A stretch of 64,000 nt of DNA from Aphrocallistes beatrix (taxonomy: Eukaryota; Porifera; Hexactinellida; Sceptrulophora; Aphrocallistidae). The stretch covers positions 2,976,001-3,040,000 of the forward strand of contig OY725503.1 of NCBI GenBank assembly GCA_963281255.1. Reading direction: 5' to 3'. The position numbers and the translations under genes were made by a program. Below the pieces are notes generated by a model. That model saw nothing but the letters and a program-made list of their open reading frames with translations. It ran no database searches and had not been told where the DNA came from. Below are positions 9,077-19,867 of the stretch, in pieces (within the stretch, counting starts at the first letter, position 1; the number at the start of each line of letters is the position of its first letter).

Positions 9077-10771
9077 TTGATGATGACCAAGAGCCAAGAG
9101 GCGTTGCTCTTTCACACCGAAGTTCGTTGGATTTCTCGTGGTAATATGCTGTCTAGGGTCAATTCCCTGAGAAATGAGATGGTCGAATTCTTTGAGCGCA
9201 ATAATTTCCGAGGCAAATCAAGAGATTTTAGTAATAAGTTGTTGGATAAAGAGTGGGTTATTAGACTTTCTTACTTGAATGACATTTTTACACGCTTAAA
9301 TTTACTAAACAAATCACTTCAAGGACGATTTACACCTGTTGTTGATTTCATAGATAAAATCAGAGCTTTCATCATGAAGTTGGACTTATGGGAAGGAAAG
9401 GGATGGGAACCTGGATATTTTTGAGAATCTTACAGCGGCAGTTGAGAGTGAATAACTTGATGCAGAGATAGGGTTGTAAAGGGTGGGAAACTTTCTGGGG
9501 AATTTATAAGGCCTGGAAATTTTCGGGAATTTTGGGAATTTTCGTTTTTCTTTCATAATGAGAAATATTCAAAGATTTTACTGTGCCGACTATAATTTTG
9601 TAGTGCCCCAGTTCTAAAATGCATTATTTTGTTTGTTTGTTTGTATTTGTCAATAGAGCTGTCCTGACTACACATTTATACATTAAATTTGGCAAGTAGA
9701 TATGAAAAGTTCATCTAATTTGCAACTCCGTATAATTTTCCAACCAGCCACAATTTTTGTATTCAATATTTTGAATTGTAATGTCATTCACGAGAATCAC
9801 AAGATTCAGAACAATTATAGCTAATATACTTTTCATTTCAATGAGGTTAAATAAAACTCGGTTAAAATTTGTCAGATATTTATTGACTAGAGCTGTACCC
9901 AATATATTATTATAAGCTATAAGCTTCTGTTTTATCTCATATCATTTTAACTTAATAACTAGTCAGAAACGTATTGTTAGACTATTTGATAGGTTTCCCG
10001 ATTGTTATACGTAAATAGAAGAATCGGATAACTTATACACTTACAACTAGTATTCGATTTTGTATTACATTTATTATTGATCCATCTTGAATCAGTTCGG
10101 CACTGGTTGTACTCGTATAATTTACATTTTTTTAAATTTTCCTTTATTCTTTCAGTATTTAGAGACAAATAAAGAAATGTTTTAATTGAATTCAATTTAT
10201 TTTCCTCAGAGAAATGCCTCCGGAAACAATCAGATTTATTTAAACACAATGCAGAATTTTCCAGGTCGTATAAATTCCCGGAAAGTTTCCAAAATTCCCG
10301 GAAAGTTTCCACATTTGAAAACCCTATGCAGAGAACATAAGACTAGTGAAGGGCCACCTGTCCTGCTTGCAGGAAGAGTTTCAATCTTACTTTCCAGACC
10401 TGAGTGAAAGGAATGTTACCTTAATTCGAAATCCGTTCATTGTAGAAGTCCGTTCACTACCAGGCGATGTTCAAGAAGAATTCGTGGAATTTGTTAACGA
10501 TTCAACAGCAAAAGATGCATTTGAGACCTTATCACTGATTAAGTTCTGGTCTAAAATGAGTGCGTACTACCCTAGTGTATGTACTATAGCTGTGAGTGGG
10601 TTGTTGATGTTTCCGAGTACTTATCTATGTGAACAAGGATTCTCTACACTTTTCTTTATAAAAAACAGATTTCGTTCTCGGTTAAGCGTAGAACCTGATC
10701 TTCGTATCGCTTTGTCTAAGACTGAACCCAGAATTGAAGCACTGGTGGAAGCTAAGCAAGCACAAGCCTGA
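9077..10771 (+). pseudogene. hAT-type transposase fragment, split by an insertion
   Basis: The first part (9077-9424) has LFHTEVRWISRGNMLSRV and KEWVIRLSYLNDIFTRLN. The second (10346-10771) has HLSCLQEEFQSYFPDL, LSLIKFWSKMSAYYP and the hAT dimerisation-type FPSTYLCEQGFSTL. Together they match the C-terminal half of ZBED5/SCAND3-like hAT transposases. An 858 bp element separates the halves. A stop lies near 9421 and another in-frame stop in the residual sequence before the insertion. The N-terminal BED finger and first catalytic residues are absent. It is non-functional. Confidence 0.85.
9469..10326. mobile_element. Non-autonomous hAT-like insertion with exact 8 bp duplication
   Basis: The 858 bp element starts TAGGGTTGTAAAGGGTGGG and ends with the complement-type TTTGAAAACCCTA. 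It is flanked by identical TGCAGAGA at 9461-9468 and 10327-10334. Both ends carry copies of GGAAACTTTC(C/T)GGGAATT. Internal frames show no protein family. The 8 bp duplication supports hAT mobilisation. Confidence 0.85.
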
Positions 10772-11367
10772 AAGTCAAGAAACATTTTGTAATGCTCTGA
10801 AAAACTTGAGTATTTTCTAATTTCCCCATTAAATAATGATATACTCTTCCAATTTTGCAAAGTCATTTTTTTAGGGAATCTCACCTGATTGTACAGTTGT
10901 GACTGGAGTTACTAGACTCTTTTTTTTCTAATGAGGGGTACGTGACGCCTTGTCTTGAGGTAAAAGTAAAGGCAGTGGTGTCCTAAAAAGGGAATCCTCT
11001 GAATATGAGCTTTAATTTATTGAGTGATATACATAAACTATACAATTAAATAAAAGAGGAAGCAGTGGGTGTCCTGATATCAAGAACACCTATGGTGGCT
11101 CTGAAGGAAGTATAGATGAATCCTATTTAAAAAGAACCTAGCTCTATCAAACGTATATGCAGCAAGGGGGAAAAGGCCCATAAATTGTTCAAAAGCTGAA
11201 AAAGATCCCACATAGGCAAAGGATGGCGAAAACAATAATCAATGGCACATAATTAGGCCAAATTGCTCATATTTCAATATCTGTTGATGATCAATACATG
11301 GAAGCAGAAAAAATTGATTGATTTGGGTTGACTCAAAATTAATCCAAATAATATCATATTTTCACAA
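10772..11367. other. Gene-free stretch
   Basis: No gene, terminal repeat or RNA gene is seen between the hAT remnant and the next family A copy. Confidence 0.5.
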
Positions 11368-11770
11368 ATTAAATAGCGCTTCGCTTGCTTGCAGACATTT
11401 TGTGTCCGCCTGAGGCGCCCTTTGGGAGCCTAGGCTCACATTGATTAATTATAGGGTAAATAACATCCCCTAATACGTCTGTCTTAGTGATTTATAATCG
11501 ATATCACTCGAAAGATAACAAATTTTGTCAATTTTTGATGCTTAATGATGAGTTATTATTTTTGATGCGAGTTGTACGTATTATAATTGAGATCTATTAA
11601 TAGACATATTCTATTAAAATCTCAGTCTTCTATCACTTAAAATGACTGAATTATGATAAAAAACTGAAATTTATCGTTATAAAAGGTGACAATGACATCA
11701 TAATTAGATGATGAGTCGATATTTACTTCTGAGGTCAGAAATTAGGGAAGCCATAGCAGAAATACCTTTT
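11368..11770 (-). repeat. Family A repeat, copy 3
   Basis: Starts at the GC-rich GCGCTTCGCTTGCTTGC end and runs to GGGAAGCCATAGCAG. The CTGTAACGAATTG end is missing. Confidence 0.7.
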
Positions 11771-12335
11771 TTATAATTAGAAATTTCAGTTTTTCGACAC
11801 TCTGTCTTTTTAGGCTTGGGCGCCGCGTAATGAAGGTTTAGTGAGGCTAAGCCTCCCCAAAATTTAATCTTATTAGCTTCTAACTGAGGGGCTTTCCACT
11901 AAGTTAATCGAAGATATGGTGATAATATTTTCGCACAAATTAATCAAAATATTTAAGTTAGGGACAGGACAAAATTGGCCGCTATACACAGGTTACCGTT
12001 ATATACAGGTGATTATCTTAATCCCTAAAAGGTATCAACGTAGTGCAATAAATATCAATTTTTAGAAATCAATTACTTGAAGTAATTAGATAAAACTTGT
12101 TTATCATTCGTAACAGGTCCTATAATAAACACAAAACAAGGTGAAAAAGGTGATGGCCGTTATAGACAGTTTTAGGGTCAGTAAGGGACTGCAAATGGGT
12201 GGCCGCTGGCCGCGTTGAGCAGGTCACCGCTATACACAGGTTCAATATTATGGAATTTCGGACGGGACTATTCATTGGTGACCGCTATATAGAGTGACCG
12301 CTATATAGAGTGGCCGCTATAGCAGGTTCGACTGT
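11771..12335. repeat. Pogo/Tigger-like MITE fragment and flank
   Basis: From about 11960 the sequence repeats GGCCGCTATA, ACCGCTATATAGAG and ACAGGT motifs and ends GGCCGCTATAGCAGGTTCG then ACTGTA. This end resembles pogo/Tigger-type inverted repeats. No matching left end was located, so it is a fragment. No gene is present. Confidence 0.5.
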
Positions 12336-12416
12336 ATTATCCTTGCTATTGATTAATGTATATTTATATATATATATCCTTACTATTAAAACTCGATTAA
12401 TGTGTGTGTATATATA

Positions 12417-12903
12417 TCTATATATCTGTAACGAATTGATTGAAGAAACTGCCAGGCACAAAAATCTTTGGCATGTGAGAGTCTTTTGGCTATGGCTCCA
12501 CTAAGTTCTGAGCTCAGACCAAAATGTCAACTAATCATGGAATTATGACGTCATTGTCACCTTTTTTATAATTAGAAATTTCAGTTTTTCGACCATAACT
12601 CAGCCATTATAGGTGATAGAAGACTGAAATTTTAATAGAATGTGTATATTATTATACCTCACATATGATCCAACTATCATCAAAACATGATAACTCATCA
12701 CTCTGTTATGACGTCATCATTACGCATCAAAATTTTTAAAATTGACAAATTTGGTGATTTTTCGAGCGATATTGATTAAAACAGTAAGACAGACGCATTT
12801 AGAGATGTTATCTCCCATATAACTAAATAATAGTGACCACAGGCGCCCGAAGGTCCCCTCTGGCGGACATAAAGTGTCCGCCAGCCGCGAAGCGCGCTTG
12901 TAT
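12417..12903 (+). repeat. Family A repeat, copy 4
   Basis: A full copy from CTGTAACGAATTGATTG to GAAGCGCGCTTGTA. It lies head to tail with copy 5, with only a TA run between them. Confidence 0.75.
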
Positions 12904-13455
12904 AATATATATATATCTGTAGCGAATTGATTGAAGAAACTGCCAGGCGTAGAAAGCTGATTTTTGGCATGTGGGAGTCTTTTGGCTTTGGCTCCGGTAA
13001 GTTCTGAGCTCAGACGAAAATGTCGACTCATAATGGAATTATGACGTCATTGTCACATTTTTCAAAGTTAAGCAATACAGTTATTCGAGCATAACTCAGC
13101 CATTATAGGAGATAGAAAGCTGAAATTTTAAAAGAATGTGTATACAGTCAGTACCGCTTATTGTGAACCACCTGGGGACCATAAAATCTTCATAATACAT
13201 AGAGATACTATATATTTTTCGAGATTGAATCAATACAAATCCTATTTAAAAAATGAATTGTGACGGAGGTTAGTTCATAATAAATGAATGTTCATATTAA
13301 ACGGGGTCATAATAAGCGACCTGACTGTATTAATATATCACAAATATGACACAACTCCCATAAAAAAATGATGATTCAAATGGAACCTCCAAAGAGAACC
13401 TCTGGGTGACACAAAGTGTCCGCGACTTAACGCACGCAAGCGAAGCGCGCTTGTA
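12904..13455 (+). repeat. Family A repeat, copy 5, carrying a nested MITE
   Basis: Second of a tandem pair with copy 4. It is interrupted by the CAGTCAGGG-family MITE at 13145-13327 and followed by a TATC microsatellite (about 13454-13480). Confidence 0.75.
13145..13327. repeat. CAGTCAGGG-family MITE, copy 3
   Basis: The 183 bp element has diverged ends CAGTCAGTACCGCTTATTGT and GCGACCTGACTG, flanked by TA, nested in family A copy 5. It is homologous to 852-1036. Confidence 0.8.
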
Positions 13456-13919
13456 TCTATCTATCTATCTATCTATCATAGACTATTTAATACTATGGAC
13501 TGTCGACTCTCCTACTCAGGTCCATTGTGTATTATTGACATCTAGTGATCCATTCAAGTTCGGCATGGGAAAAGTATTATTGTTAATTAGGAGGTCATAT
13601 TTTTGGAATCCATTGGTCATGTTAGCTGACCTCAACTATGTGGGGAATGTGAGTTATGTGGTTTTTGCACCTGTTTTTCACAATTTTAAGATACATTTTG
13701 GCGATATTCTAACCTTTTTTTAGCACATTTTAAAGCGTTATTAATGTATGATTGTCAAAAATAATCAAGGAGGGGACGGGTTGATTCGAAAGATTTGAGC
13801 TATTCTGAAGGAATGTGACTACATTCCAGCATTGCGATGGATACGAAAATTTACCATTTGAGCATATATCTTGAAAACAGTTATAGCAATACATTCAAAT
13901 TTGAATGTATTTGATAGAT

Positions 13920-14280
13920 CAGGGCTGGGGTTGGTTAACCGATATTTCGGGTCGGTTATTTTGGTTTCCTCCAGGGCGGTTAACTGGTTAACCGATGTCA
14001 ATATTAATTAGTATAAATATAGATTTTCGACTAATATTTAACCTGATATTGAAAAATTTACAATTTTCAGTGGTCTCGAAATATACCTTTTGGTTTGAAA
14101 AATAGAAATAATATTGTAATATCAAAATTTTAGAACTAATATCCATGAATCTTCATCGAAAAACAATGAAATTAGTCTAAATATTTAGAAAATAAAGCAG
14201 AATGGCTATACCGATCCAAAATTTTCTTAGCCGTTAACCGTGATTGACGGCGGTTAACCGGTTAATCGAATCCAGCCTTG
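13920..14280. repeat. hAT-like MITE, TTGGTTAACCG family, copy 1
   Basis: The 361 bp element starts CAGGGCTGGGGTTGGTTAAC and ends GAATCCAGCCTTG. GATAGAT is duplicated on both sides (13913-13919 and 14281-14287). A second copy is at 43715-44092. The interior is rich in GGTTAACC palindromes and has no coding sequence. Confidence 0.85.
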
Positions 14281-14424
14281 GATAGATTGGATAGAGGGCT
14301 AGTTTCTATTAGTTCCTAATACATTCTGTTACATTAAAACCTAAGAATTTTGAAAAATGGTGCAATAGAATTTATGAACTTATTTGATATATTGCAGCAT
14401 ATCACAAAATCCTTAGGTTTTAAT

Positions 14425-14945
14425 GTAACACAAACGCGCTTCACTTGCTTGGGCTGCGCGGCTGGCGGACACTTTGTGTCCGCCGGAGGCTCCCTTCGGT
14501 CGCCTGGGGTCACATTGGTTAATTATAAGGGAGATAGCATCTCTAAATATGTCTGTCCACTGTTATAATCGATATCACTCGAAAAATCACAAAATTTGTC
14601 AATTTTAAAATTTTTGATGCGTAATGATGACGTCATAAAAAAGTGATGAGTAATCATTTTTTGACGATAGTTGCATCATATGTGACGCATGTTAGTATAC
14701 ATATTCTATTAAATTTCAACTATCTATCTCCTATAATGGCTAAGTTATGCTCGAATAACTGTGTTGCTTAACTTTTAAAAATGTGACAATGACGTCATAA
14801 TTCCATGTTGAGTTGACATTTTGCTCTGAGCTCAGAACTTACTGGAGCCATAGCCAAAATACTCCAACATGCCAAAAATCAGCTTTCTGCGCCGGGCAGT
14901 TTCTTCAATCAATTCGTTACAGATATATATATATATATATACATA
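14425..14945 (-). repeat. Family A repeat, copy 6
   Basis: A full copy in reverse orientation, from ACGCGCTTCACTTGCTTGG to CAATTCGTTACAGATATATA. It serves as an empty-site reference for the Harbinger insertion at 39551. Confidence 0.75.
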
Positions 14946-15031
14946 TAGATTAATCGAGTTTTAATATTAAGGATAATGTATTAAGAACTAATAGAAAGTA
15001 GCCTATCATCTATCAAATACATTCAGATTTG

Positions 15032-15480
15032 AATGTACAAGCGCGATTCGCTTGCTTACGCTATATGGCTGGAAGACGCTTTGTATCCGCCAGAGGCTCC
15101 CTTTAGACGCCTGGGGTCACATTAATTAATTATAAAGGGCATAACAATTCGAAATACGTCTATCCTACAGTTAAATCGATATCGCAGGAAAAATCGCAAA
15201 CGTCATAACAGAGTGATGAGTCATAATTTTTGATGATAGTTGAATCATATGCGAGAAATATTAATATACATATTCTATTAAACTTTCAGCCTTCTATCAC
15301 CTAAAATGGCTGAGTTATGGTCGAAAAACTGAAATTTGAAATTATAAAAAAGGTGACAATGACGTCATAAATCCACGATGAGTCGACATTTTCGTCTGAG
15401 CTCAGAACTTAGTGGAGCCATAGCTAAAAGATTCCAACATGCCAAAAATCAGCCTTCTGCGCCTTGCAGTCTCTTCAAAC
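15032..15480 (-). repeat. Family A repeat, copy 7
   Basis: Reverse orientation, from CAAGCGCGATTCGCTTGC to GCAGTCTCTTCAAAC, truncated at the far end and adjoining copy 8 across a TA run. Confidence 0.7.
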
Positions 15481-15500
15481 TATATATATATATATATCTG

Positions 15501-15880
15501 TAACGTCAGACAAAAATGTCGACTCATCATGGAATTATGACGTCATTGTCACCCTTTTTATAATGAGAAATTTCAGTTTTTCGGCCATATCTCAGCCATT
15601 TTAAGTGATAGAAGGCTTAAATTTTAAAAGAATATGTATATTAATATATCTCACATATGACACAACTATCATCAAAAAATGATGACTCATGACGTCATCA
15701 TTAAGCATCAAAATTTTAAAAGTTGACAAATTTGGTGATTTTTCGTGGTATATCGATTATAACAGTAGTACAAGCGTATTTAGGGATGTTATCTCCCTTA
15801 TAATTAATCAATGTGACCCCAGGCGCCCACAAAGTGTCCGCCAGCTGCACAGCGCAAGCAAGCGAAGCGTGCTTGTGTCA
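15501..15880 (+). repeat. Family A repeat, copy 8
   Basis: Forward orientation, from CTGTAACGTCAGACAAAA (with an internal deletion after CTGTAACG) to AGCGAAGCGTGCTTGTG. Confidence 0.7.
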
Positions 15881-16566
15881 TATATATTAGGGTATTATAC
15901 AGCCCTCCAGAGATACGCTCCTAATCTAAAATCCCTAAATTTTCATACGCCTAAATCTATAAATTGCATTATAAAATAGGGTAAATTGGGTATTATTCTG
16001 GATTTTACCCTCCTAAACACTTTAATGCTTAAAATCATACGCCTAAAGGAGCTTCTCGCGCTCCTAGATAATCTCCTGATATATATATAAGAGAGATAGT
16101 ATAGATATAAAGACATACATTAACCGAGTTTTAATAGAAAGGATAGCTATAACGGTTTTCTAGATCTATGCTCAAATGGAAAATGCGTTTCAATAGAAAT
16201 GCTGGAATGCAGCAATATTCCTTTAGAAGAGCTAAAATTTTTCGAATCAACCCGTCCCCACTTTGATTATGTTAGATTTAGCTGCTTGTTCATCGCCTTC
16301 AATTCACTTAAAGTCTTCAAACCATGTTTTCTGGTAAATTGGTTGCATGACAACACTCAGACAGGGATTTTCCAATAGAACAAGTAGGATTAAATTCCAT
16401 GAATGTATCGAAAATTGAGATGTAATTTTAAGGATTTGAACTTATAAGATAAGAAAACTACTGCGTATTCATTAATTATTGTAATTTCACAACAAATGGT
16501 ATCTTATTTGACCACAAATTGATATAATAATAATGAAATTTGAAACATAACTATATTATCAACATA
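15881..16566. other. Gene-free stretch with CGCCTAAA-rich segment
   Basis: About 15895-16085 carries several ATACGCCTAAA-like motifs reminiscent of the hAT MITE at 28909, but no paired ends were found. The rest is the right arm of the foldback and unassigned sequence to 16565. Confidence 0.4.
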
Positions 16567-16796
16567 AGCGCGCTGCGCGGCTGACGGACACTTTATGTCC
16601 GCTGGAGGCGCCCTTTAGGCGTCTGGGGCCATATTGATTAATTATAAAGGAGAAAACATCTCTTAATACTTCTGTCCTACTGTTATAATCGATATCGCAA
16701 GAAAAATAAACCAAATTTGTAAATTTGTAAAATTTTGATGCGAAATGATGACGTCATTACAGAGTGATGAGTCATCATTTTTTATGATAGAAACAT
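16566..16796 (-). repeat. Family A repeat, copy 9 (truncated)
   Basis: GC-rich end and first half of the body only, stopping at TTTTTTATGATAG and followed by AAACATTAATCGAGTTTT. Confidence 0.7.
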
Positions 16797-16966
16797 TAAT
16801 CGAGTTTTATTAGTAAAGATTTGAAAGTGAATAAGTAGCCAGAAATGAAATTAGATACACATTCCATATTGTGAAGTAACCAAATCAACAGTTAGGTATT
16901 AAAAAATTGATGACCAATAATCCTTACTATTAAAACTCGATTAATGTTTGTGTGTGTATATATATA

Positions 16967-18019
16967 CAGGGTGTTTCACAATTGATGTCGTATTATTATA
17001 TTTGATTATATTAGATACCCATTTAACGAAATATATTTAGTTTAACTTACAAATATTGATATAATTTAATGTTTTCTCTCTGTCCGTACTAAAATTGCAA
17101 AGATTGTAATCACGAAATCTATAGGCAAAAAACGGCGTTCTGTGCGTAATCTTTCCCAGGAATTAAAGTTGAAAGGTCTTTCAATATCTTACAGTACAGT
17201 AGTATATCGTTATTTAAAAAGAGAAAAGGGAGTAAAATCTTACAAACGCCAGCGGCAACAGTTATTAACCGCGAAAATCAAGGCCGCAAGACTAAAATTT
17301 TGCAAAGAACGTGCCAATTGGACAGTAGACGATTGGAGAAATGTACTGTTCACAGATGAGTCCCCGTTTCAATTAAATCATCCCTCAAACCGGAAAAATG
17401 ATTGTGTTTGGGCCAGAAATCCATCGGAGGTTGACCCCATTAGAACAGTGAAGTTTCCCAAGAAAATTCAAGTCTGGAGTATGATGTCATATCGTGCACT
17501 GTCAGAGTTGCACTTTATCCCTGTTGGGCAAACTGTAACCGCAGATTGCTATATTAACGAGATTCTGGATAAAACTCTAATGTCTGCAATGAACAGAAAA
17601 CGAAAAACAGAAAATATTAAAAAATATGTCCGGTGCGATATTTCAACAAGATGGTGCCCCAGCTCACAACGCAAATTTACTCAATATTGGTTAAGAGGAA
17701 GGATAAACAGGTTTTGGGCGAAGGGGACCTGGCCAGCGAACACTCCAGACTTGAATCTTATCGAGAATATATGGTCGATTTTGAAAAATGATCTGGATTC
17801 AATGGGTGAGTCAAAAGATTTAAAAATGCTGGATAATCAACTAAAAACTGCATGGTCCAATATTTCACCTAACTTTTGGGAACCTTAATAGATGGGATGC
17901 CAAATCGCATTAAAACGTGCATTGAACTCAAAGGTGGATATATTGGTAAATAATTGTACCTGTATTCCAATTATTTTACATGTAATTGTGTAATACGACA
18001 TCAATTGTGAAACACCCTA
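16967..18019 (+). mobile_element. Tc1/mariner element, DD37E type
   Basis: The 1053 bp element is bounded by CAGGGTGTTTCACAATTGAT and its near-complement ATCAATTGTGAAACACCCT, flanked by TA at 16965-16966 and 18020-18021. It sits in the TA run at the end of a family A copy (18022-18478). It contains one transposase pseudogene on the + strand. Confidence 0.9.
17142..17884 (+). pseudogene. Tc1/mariner transposase, DD37E spacing, broken
   Basis: The translated frame has a helix-turn-helix (SVRNLSQELKLKGLSIS), the first catalytic Asp in VLFTDESPF, and WPANTPDLNLIENIW with the catalytic Glu. The second Asp (FQQDGAPAHNA) is only in the +1 frame between about 17630 and 17680, so two compensating shifts bracket it. 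Counting through that block gives 37 residues between Asp and Glu. Only about 175 bp separates the left terminus from the second helix-turn-helix, so the first DNA-binding domain is missing. It is non-functional as it stands. Confidence 0.85.
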
Positions 18020-18021
18020 TA

Positions 18022-18478
18022 GATATATCTGTAACGAACTGATTGAAGTAACTGCCAGGCACAAAAAACTGATTTTTGGCATGTGGGAGTCTTTTGGCTA
18101 TGGCTCCACTAAGTTCTGACCTCAGATGAAAATGTCGACTCATCATGGAATTATGACATCATTGTCACCTTTTTTTAGAATTTGAAAGCCATTTTAAGTG
18201 ATAAATGGCTGAAAATTTATTTGAACGTGTATATTAATATACCTCACATATGATGCAACTATCATCAAAAAATGATGACTCATCACTCTATTATGACGTC
18301 ATCATTGACAAATTTGGCGATTTTTCGTGCAATATCGAATATAACTGTATGACAGACCTATTTCGAGATGTCATCTCACTTTTATTCAATCAATGTGACC
18401 CCAGGCGACCGAAGGGAGCTTCCGGCGGACACAAAGTGTCCGCCAGCCACGCAGCGCAAGCAAGCGAAGCGCGCTTGT
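18022..18478 (+). repeat. Family A repeat, copy 10
   Basis: A full copy from CTGTAACGAACTGATTG to GAAGCGCGCTTGT, directly after the Tc1/mariner element. Confidence 0.75.
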
Positions 18479-18694
18479 TTGCTTTAAAATTCAAAATAAT
18501 ACCGCCGACTGCATTGAAATTTTCGTTCATCGCATCCGTACATGAATAGATCAATTCATGATATGGATCAGGTGCTATAATTTAAATTTTAGTAAATATA
18601 TTGTCTAATTCGATATAATATTGGTATGGAATAAGATTTTTAATTTCAATATTGATGGGAACCGGGATCGGCGGACCGCGTCCAACACATGTAA

Positions 18695-19470
18695 TCAAGC
18701 AGCTAAATCTCTAGATAGTGCCAAGTAATTTGAAGATTGGAAATTTATTTGAAACATACCTTGGATGATGACACAATACATGTCATCTAAGGAATTTGGA
18801 AGCTCACTTCTAGCCCGTCTGTGAGGGGCTTTTCTTACATCAATTAAAGTTTGTAGGGTTAAAATTGTTGATGTAAATTTTAGCTGTGTCATCATGATGA
18901 CGTCAGCATAATTAATTAGCAGTATTTTTTAGAGTAATCTATTCTGAACACTTTATACAATATATATTCATTTTATCTCATCATTTTATTTCTATTAACC
19001 ATTCATCATTATTGCTGTGTCATCATGACGTAAGTATAATTAATTAAGATAATTTTGTTGAGACATCTATATTGAACACTTTATTGAACAATTGTTTATC
19101 TCAAACTATTAAAATTTGAGCTTTAATAGATATTTATCTTTAAAATTAGGCGATCATGACGCGGCAAAATGTTTAACCGCAAATTGCTCAGAAGTCCTAT
19201 GTCCAATGCATCTAGGAATGATTTAGGATTAAAATGCTACTTAATGATGATGATTTAGCATATATTGAAAATCGTATGAGTAGGTGCACATCTATATATA
19301 TGTCTGCACTTCACAAATAAATTCAGGGCGGTATCTTTTAACTCTTGTCTGTACCACTTACCACTTACGGCCAGCCGGCCAGACACCAGCACTCATTTCA
19401 GTACATTGCTACTATATGATTATATTGGATCATAGATCCAATATAATGATATAGGAAGCACACTAAAAAT
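18695..19470. repeat. Dispersed repeat, inverted partner of 37345-38030
   Basis: Blocks such as GCGGCAAAATTTTTAACCGC-like sequence, GAGCTTTAATAGATATT and the end AGGAAGCACACTAAAAAT occur again as reverse complement in 37345-37900. The block GGAAGCTCACTTCTAGCCCG recurs in the same orientation near 37990. It is a non-coding foldback-like repeat. Confidence 0.55.
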
Positions 19471-19867
19471 TAGTATTTAAGGTTGGCCTATCAGGAATTT
19501 GTTTTTAACGGGCATTTATTATTTTTAGATCCCTATAGGGATTCTGAACATTAATATCAATTTTTATAACTCCAATGATAATATTTTTCCACTTAAAGCC
19601 ACTTGTATCACCTAGTGTCTCTCTAAAAAGGACACCTAATGAATCGAAATGTCCCATATCCATAACCTCTTTTAGACATGGCAGACGTTCATTTAAATGC
19701 TGAAATCGTGTCCAGCACTGAATATCCAGCGATTTAATATATATTGACCATATTTTGGAGAATTTTGGTTGTCCGTGCCTAGCAACGTCCAATAAATTTT
19801 CTACATACCTGGCCATTGCTAGAAATACGCACCAAAAATATTATCCAAATATGGTCAATATATATAT

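Larger units (their letters stand above)
13740..16270. repeat. Large foldback related to the element at 25.9 kb, heavily invaded
   Basis: GGGACGGGTTGATTCGAAA near 13775 recurs as its complement near 16240, and TGTAGTCACATTCC-like and ATACATTCAAATTTGAATGT-like sequences recur in both arms. The arms resemble the inner arms of the foldbacks at 19868-23090 and 25941-27955. The interior has been filled by a hAT MITE (13920-14280) and three family A copies. No gene is seen. Confidence 0.5.
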
